Source of the DNA: Morinoia aosen
Taxonomy: Eukaryota; Arthropoda; Malacostraca; Amphipoda; Talitridae
DNA: 64,000 bases
NCBI GenBank assembly: GCA_030386875.1
Contig: CM059575.1
Coordinates: 47,956,859-48,020,858 of the forward strand
Direction of reading: 5' to 3'
Each line of letters begins with the position of its first letter. Within the stretch, counting starts at the first letter, position 1. The notes beneath the pieces are model-generated. The model worked only from the letters and a program-made list of their open reading frames with translations, did not search any database and was not told where the DNA came from. A program made the translations under genes and the position numbers. Shown here one piece after another: positions 57,861-64,000 of the stretch.

Positions 57861-58379
57861 TACATGTTACACTTGAATGATGATAAACTAGGGACTTAAT
57901 ATTTAGCAAGGTTGAAGCTGGGGGTTTTGTAAGCTGCGGAGATAGGAAGGAATGAATAATCAATATTAACACATTTCGTTGGAAGTGACCCACCGGTGGT
58001 CACTTTAGTGATTTTCATAGTGCTGCTGACCCACCTGGAGTCACTGACTCATTTTTTATTAATACTTGATGCCAGCTAAATGAAGGCCCGATCTCAACCC
58101 ATATAATGTTTGCTATTTTCAAAGTTGATAACCACAATTGACTTTAAATTTGAATTGAACGGTGAACTTTAGTTTAACCCATCGCAGTTAACGTGTTACA
58201 ATTAGGTTTATGAATTTTTGGCAATCCGCATAAAATGCATGGACCCGATCCTGTAACAATTAGAGTTGTGTACAATTCATCAGTAATTATATCCGATTTC
58301 TTTAGTTGGCAAAGGAAATTATTAATTTTATCTTTGACGCGAAAAGTGAAGTTTAGGATTGGTTCCGTTATGGCCTAAT

Positions 58380-59800
58380 TCAAAATCTTTTAATGAGGAA
58401 ATGACTTTCCTCTAATAATGTCAACGAACTATTGGTTTCGTTTAATGTCGCGAGCCTGTTCCCTAATATCCCGTTGCATGAAACAATTGACATTTGCCTA
58501 AACTATTTTTTTGCTAGTGTTGATTTAGTCATTGGCCAACCCTCCTTCAGCTCTTCGTTCTTAGTTCACTTTTTATGTTTGGTGACAAATTTTATCAGCA
58601 ACTTGATGCATTAGGTATGGGTCTGCCACTGGGGCCTACTTTAGCTAATATTTTTATGTGCTATCACGAACAACGATGACTTGACTCTTGTCCTCTGAAT
58701 TTCAAGCCGGAATTTTACAGGCGATACATAGACGATACTTTTTTACTGTATATTATCCCATGCATTGTAATTTATTTTGGCGTATCTGAACTTTCAACAC
58801 CCCAATATTAAGTTTACTATGGAAACGGAAAACCACAATCCTCTCTCAATTTTGGATAGTGAAATTACCCGTAGAGATGGCGGTTTCCCAAATTCTGTTT
58901 TTTCGCAAGCAAACATTCACTGGCTTAGAAATGCGTTTCTTTAGTTTCTGCCCATTAAAATTCAAAATTTATAGTGTTAAAACATTACTCTCTGGGGCCT
59001 ACAGTATCTGCTCTTCATTTCATATCATTCATAGCGAATTAGAGTTTTTAAGTTGTTTTTTAGTCAAAATGGTTTCCCTTCTGGACTGGTAATTTTACGT
59101 GTTGAGAATTTTTTGAATCATAAATTTTATTACTGCGTACCACTACCTACTGGTCGGAAGAGGCAATTTTATTTTTCATTTCCGTTCTTTGGCAAGCAGT
59201 TCGAAAAGCTTAAAAAGATATTTACTTGTTGCTGTCTAAATACTTTTTACACGTGGACTTCTAAATAGTATTGGGAATGCATATAAAACAGGGCCTCATT
59301 TCGATTACATGGACAAACTACCTAAAGGCATGCTCTCCTCCGTTATTTATAGATATTGTTGCGCACGGTGTGCCTCTGAATACGTGGGTACGACCATTCG
59401 AGCCCTGGATATTCGTGTGGCTGAGCATGCCGGAAGGAGTGTTCGAACTAAACAGTTACTCTCTTCCCCCTCCTAATCTGTTGTTCGCTCTCAAGCAAAG
59501 AGTTGTGACCTTCCAGTTCGGCTAGACGATTTTAAAGAAATTTCTCCTTTATCCGATATAATTATTCCACGCATTTTAGATTCCCTGATCACTTTAAAAG
59601 ATATACCTACCGTAAACAATATGCAATCAGCCTTCCCTCTACAATCAGTGTCGCTTCTGTCTCTTTTTTTAAAGTCATGAATTCCATTGATGAATGTTTT
59701 TTGACGTTGTTATAACTCTATTTTTGTATTTTTCAGAAAGTTGAAAATGCCCAACAAATTGAACGAAACGTTATTTCTTATTATTGAACTGTTTTCAAAG
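58380..59800 (+). pseudogene. Penelope-like reverse transcriptase plus GIY-YIG, plus-strand copy
   Basis: Order of landmarks: VSFNVASLFPNIPLHETIDI (58433-58490, motif A with catalytic Asp changed to Asn); GLPLGPTLANIFM (about 58625, motif B); FYRRYIDDTFLL (about 58708-58745, motif C intact); HPNIKFTMETE; QTFTGLEMRFFSFCPLKFKI; NGFPSGLVILRVENFLNHKF. After a spacer the GIY-YIG part follows, SSVIYRYCCARCASEY and RVAEHAGRSVRTKQL (59335-59455). A tail matching 48550-48650 ends with CGAAACG (59764-59770). Stops and frameshifts throughout. The RT half is an inverted partner of 56958-57860, about 500 bp apart. Confidence 0.9.
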
Positions 59801-59804
59801 AAGG

Positions 59805-61655
59805 ATGATTCCTATTGAAACGATTTTCTTTGTTTTTTATTCGAGCAATCATATCAAATAATTTGGCAAAGTTGTTAACTTTTCTCCAGGAGCTTGAGAT
59901 TTTTGAGCTTGTCCTACTTGCGCTTTCAACCCATCAAATTTTGCCTTAAGTAAAAAATACTAAGCAGTCTTCCTGGAACGAAATCATCCAACGTATATGG
60001 TTTAAATTCCGTGCAGATAAATTCCTTTCTAATTGTATGTACAATGTTCAATCGTAAGTTCAGGTATTCGTTAATTAAAAAAACATGGCAAAACTACCAA
60101 TATACCAAAGTCAGGAACAGCCCTAAAGAGAGAGAGCCAAGAGAACCATGAGTGTTCATTCGTACTTGAAATATACTGAGTAAAATATGCCGATGAATGT
60201 TTGAAAATCGAGGAAAATCCATACTAAAGCCACCGGTACAAAAGCAAGTGACAGAACCATCAGTAAAGGACGACTCAGGAACACCATCAAACATTGTAGT
60301 CCATATAAAACGCCCCTGTCAGAGGAAAAACATTATGTAAGTCGTTTAAAATTGAAATGAAAGAAAGAAAAAGACTTTTGGGAGAGTCCTCCAATTAAAT
60401 TTCGGATCCATGAAACCAAAACTAAATGGTTTGGAAGTGGTACCGATGGTCATCTTTGGACGACAGACGACATAGCATACGGAACAGAAGATGCTATACT
60501 ATAGCAAACACAGAAACTAGTACCCTTTAATTAAGTTGCCATGAGTGGTTAAGTTTAGTATGATTAAAGGTTTAAGTCGGATAACTTTATTAAGCAGTCT
60601 AAACACTGATTTGTTACATTCTCTTTAAACTGTTAAAATAGTCAAGTTCTATTGTAGCGATCTTGGCTTCGTAAAGACAAATCAGCAAGTAAACTTCAAA
60701 CTTAATTTTATGATATTTATGCAACAAGTTACATTAAGGTTCTTTTTATTTAAAAGATTTCGGGACATCGGCTAAATTTTATTCATTCAAGGGCACATTA
60801 CACTATATGCGGATCAATGAAGTACACAGTGGGCCGCTTGCGCCTCGGGTCGACTTCACCGCCTGATTAAAACTTATAACCGATAATTTCAATGAAGCCG
60901 GTCGCTTGTCAATGGCGCATTTGAAGGTTGTAGATCGAACGCCTCCCAGTTCTTACAGCCCGTGTGCCCCTCTCCAGGTCCGTATTGCGGACGGTCAGCG
61001 TATAGCCGAATACAACGGCTTGCGCATTCTTCTCCACCGCCGGTTATTAAAGGGCGGCACCGGTTAAGAGTCGCCGCTCGATCGCCGGAGAAGCTGGACA
61101 AATAAATAATAAGAACACATCAGATATTATTACATTGTAGCAAGGGCCCGTTGATCCCGCTGACCCGGTCAACTGGCGGAGACAGGCCCCAAAAAGAATA
61201 CTATGTGGGAAAGAAGAAGTAAAAATATTAAAGATTGACTAGCCAGAAGTTAATTAGTTAATTAATTTAATGAGGAATTGAATCACAAAGTCAAATTATG
61301 TTCAGTTTTCTTAATTTGACAGCAATTACAATATACCACCAAAGGAAATGGTGCCCTCAACGTCTAAATTTCCTGGCAAAGTGGTGGATGGCAACCATGC
61401 AAATTAGTCAAAGTGTCAAGTACATCAGTCTCAATTATTCACTAATGAACATGCGCGAGTATCCCAAGATTGAGGAGAATCAAGTCGTCCCCCATCTATA
61501 AACAAGTGCGAACAACACTCTTGACAGGGTCAACCCAAGATTTCAATTTTTTTTCATTCAATTCATTTGAAATTTGGCCAGTATGTGTATTTGTTGAAAG
61601 TAAACTTGTTGTACTCATGTAAATTTTTCTATTTAGGCCTTATTTTTTTGCATAT
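59805..61655. other. Intergenic sequence with a GC-rich block at 60890-61190
   Basis: The GC-rich block contains GATCGAACGCC, B-box-like, but no matching A box or stem structure, and open frames without known domains. The rest is AT-rich with nothing recognised. Confidence 0.4.
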
Positions 61656-61689
61656 ACGAAATATTAGTTTTTTGGTACATATCATGGAT

Positions 61690-61990
61690 ATTTCAAAAGA
61701 AAACAAGTCATTGAGTTCTTATGCTGTTAAGAAACCCAAGACAGTTTTAGAATCCTTGAAGAATTGCAAACAAAGTTACGCGTACCAATTTTCCATTTGA
61801 AACTTTTTTTTATAGGCGATATTTGATCCCTAATAACATAAATTTTTCAACAAATTTTTGCATTTAAAAAAAAAGTTTCATATGGAAAATTGGTACGCTT
61901 AACTTTGTTTGCAATGCTTCAAGGATTCTAAAACTGTATTTGGTTTTGTTCTAGCATAAAAACTCAATGACTAATGTTCTTTTGAATGTA
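61690..61990. repeat. Long inverted repeat with about 50-bp loop
   Basis: The left arm (about 61690-61812) and the reverse complement of the right arm (about 61865-61990) share GTTTTAGAATCCTTGAAG and GTACCAATTTTCCAT. The match is strong near the loop and weakens outward. The transcript of either strand would fold into a hairpin of more than 100 bp. No coding. Confidence 0.9.
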
Positions 61991-62329
61991 AAAATGTGAG
62001 ATTTTTCAGGAGAGCCCATAAACAAAATAATTATTGTGAATTGTATAATCATGGAAACTTTTTGTAATTGAATGCTGTTTTTATTTTTATTTCGATAATC
62101 TCCATGCATAACTTCATGTTCACACTGTGAATTGTAATGTACAAGAAAAATTAGAAAATTAGAAAAATTCTTTTATAAAATAATGGAATTTTATATTTGT
62201 AGTCTGATTCTCGTGAAATTGAACTATTATATGTAATTTTTAAAAATAAACACAATTTTGTCGATTCATTATTTCGATTCAGGCCTTGGTTTTTGAAAAA
62301 AAAATTAGACACATTGGTTTTTAGTTCAT

Positions 62330-62420
62330 TTATATTGATATTTCAAAAGAATAGAACTCGTTGAGTTTTTATGCTAGAACAAACACAAAGACAGCTTTAG
62401 AATCCTTAAAACATTTCTTA
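62330..62420. repeat. Third, direct copy of the hairpin arm
   Basis: GATATTTCAAAAGAA, GTTGAGTTTTTATGCTAGAA and TTTAGAATCCTTAAAAC repeat the left arm of 61690-61990 in the same order. The similarity ends before the loop-proximal part, so a single-arm copy lies beside the palindrome. Confidence 0.8.
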
Positions 62421-62439
62421 AAAATAATGGTAGCAAATT

Positions 62440-64000
62440 TCCCATTTCCCGTTTTATTTTCTTTTTATATGGGCTCAAAATGGGGCGGAAAATTCAGGAT
62501 TTTTTGACCCTTACACCCCCCTGGGGGAGAACTAGTGTCCGTAGCGCCATAAAATTTTAGGACCGAATTGTCCACCACCTAAGGGTCCTTTTTCAACAAC
62601 AAACAGAAAATAGCTCATCGGACCGCCAGTGGCTGGGTTGACCTCCTTAAACAAGCCGGCTGCGAGAACGAAAGTTGAGACGAACTCGCCAAGCAATGTG
62701 CAAGCCTAATTAATGATTCCTATGCCATAAATTGCGCACCTATAGAAACTTTAATAAACTGAAAGACCAACGATACAAATAGACAAAAGAAAACGAAATC
62801 CAGCGACTCAACTATCAAGCCCCTGGGAAGTACCATACGGTAAGATGGGAGTGGAACTGTCACACAACTAGCGCCACCTACGCCCGTCCTGGGAGAAGGT
62901 AAGGCAAGGCACGGCAAAGCAAGGGAGTCAGAGACGATCAATGGCTAGAAAGCGTCCGTTTAAGTCGATGGCAAGCGAATAAGTGCTGAGCTGACTAAAA
63001 AACTATTAGAGGAAGTTTGTGCATGGGCAATAATGATCTCGTATAAAAAAGTCCACCCCGAGTACACACAGTACCTGAGGTGGTACTCACCCTGTTTTTT
63101 TCCCAGAAAACCAAGTATGAAGCACAAATACAGCAGCACAGTGATTAGGGTTACTTCGCCATTTGTGCACTCAACATCAATGTAAGAAAAAAAACTAGTA
63201 GAATATATCGTAATATTTTAGAGAAGAACCTCATCCCGAGAGGAATGCGTTGATTAAAAAGTCACAAGTAGACATTTCACCAGTACTAGGACCTTAGAAA
63301 CATAGTAAATTCAACCCATGAAAGATGAATAAAGACGGAATCAATTTTCTTTAGAGAAAAAGCTAATAACCATGCATCAATCTGATTGAATTTTGTGGGG
63401 GGAATACTGAAGAATTAGATCATACAAAGAAGTTCAAAGAATTATTCTGTGATGAAAAGAAATGTGAATGGAAGAATGAGCGAATATATCACCACAAACT
63501 AGCGAATATTTATTCCACTGCATGGAAACCGTTTCCGAGCTGAAATAAAATCAACGACTCCACAATGAAATATTGAATAGCAAACTTTCTATTGAAAACT
63601 TATGCAAAGTATCATACAAGTTGATCTCACTCACAAATCCGAATAATTGAAAATACAGGTTCATTCCACATTTACATACAAGCCACTAAGAACTGCGTAA
63701 AAATAAAAGCTTGGGACGTTTGATATATACAATTCTTTTTACACAATAACTGTGCTGTGAAAATGCTTCGTCAAAGAGTTACAAGGACTTGAAATATGAA
63801 ACGCATTGGAGATTAAATTTATAGTCTGAGAGAAGCAAGGACATGAAATGTAGAATTTAGGAAAGCATTTTTATTACGAACACAAGAAATAGAATGACAG
63901 CCTTAAGATGACTTCATGAAGAAAGTTTTCAAGTTAGGATAATTATTTTCAAAAGATTTTCAACATCACGCTCATCAGTTGCAGTGAAGGCGTTCAATCA
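62440..64000. other. Intergenic sequence, nothing recognised
   Basis: A C/G-rich run ACCCCCCTGGGGG lies at about 62515-62527. No gene, RNA or element boundary is supported up to the window end. Confidence 0.5.

Noticed and set aside
58150-58200. Shared GTTAACGTGTTA words with 43020 as a common element
   Set aside because: Only a dozen bases match convincingly and flanks do not align.

Overview
The window looks like gene-poor, AT-rich nuclear DNA from an arthropod, most likely an insect. The reasons are stacked DNA transposons (hAT, PIF/Harbinger, Tc1/mariner, piggyBac-type TTAA insertion), Penelope-like retroelements with GIY-YIG domains, a solo LTR, and tracts built from the arthropod telomere word TTAGG/CCTAA. 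I see no bacterial operons, no rRNA and no convincing functional tRNA. No complete host gene is recognisable. Most long open frames are by-products of repeats or transposon fossils. I cannot assign a species.

Layout. 1.7-5.2 kb is copy A of a noncoding repeat family carrying a 1.8 kb array of 21-bp units; copy B at 52.0-56.0 kb has only a short array and holds two later insertions, a MITE with a CCTAACGTAA interior and a 1411-bp solo LTR. 11.3-15.8 kb is an old hAT element of the ZBED5/GTF2IRD2 type, interrupted by a PIF/Harbinger element with a HARBI1-like remnant and by a 524-bp insertion flanked by TTAA. 20.6-23.0 kb holds convergent relics of a mariner-type and a Tc1-type transposase. 24.4-27.4 kb is a duplication and a TTAGG-like composite array. 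29.7-39.6 kb is bounded by inverted PIF/Harbinger-type ends and contains a 2997-bp hAT element with a perfect 8-bp target duplication, itself split by an 835-bp element with a 5-bp duplication. 41.7 kb has a second 21-bp array. 42-60 kb contains five Penelope-like fragments, two of them head to head. 61.7-62.4 kb holds a palindromic repeat.

The value of the window is as a stratified transposon record. In several places the insertion order can be read from exact target duplications, from the unoccupied paralogue (copy A against copy B), or from a transposase reading frame that is restored when the insertion is removed. Three weak host-type signals remain: a fibronectin-III-like exon candidate at 47268-47434, a strong 3' splice site at 23791, and a candidate intron at 30633-31187. 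Coordinates of decayed elements are approximate unless a target duplication fixes them.
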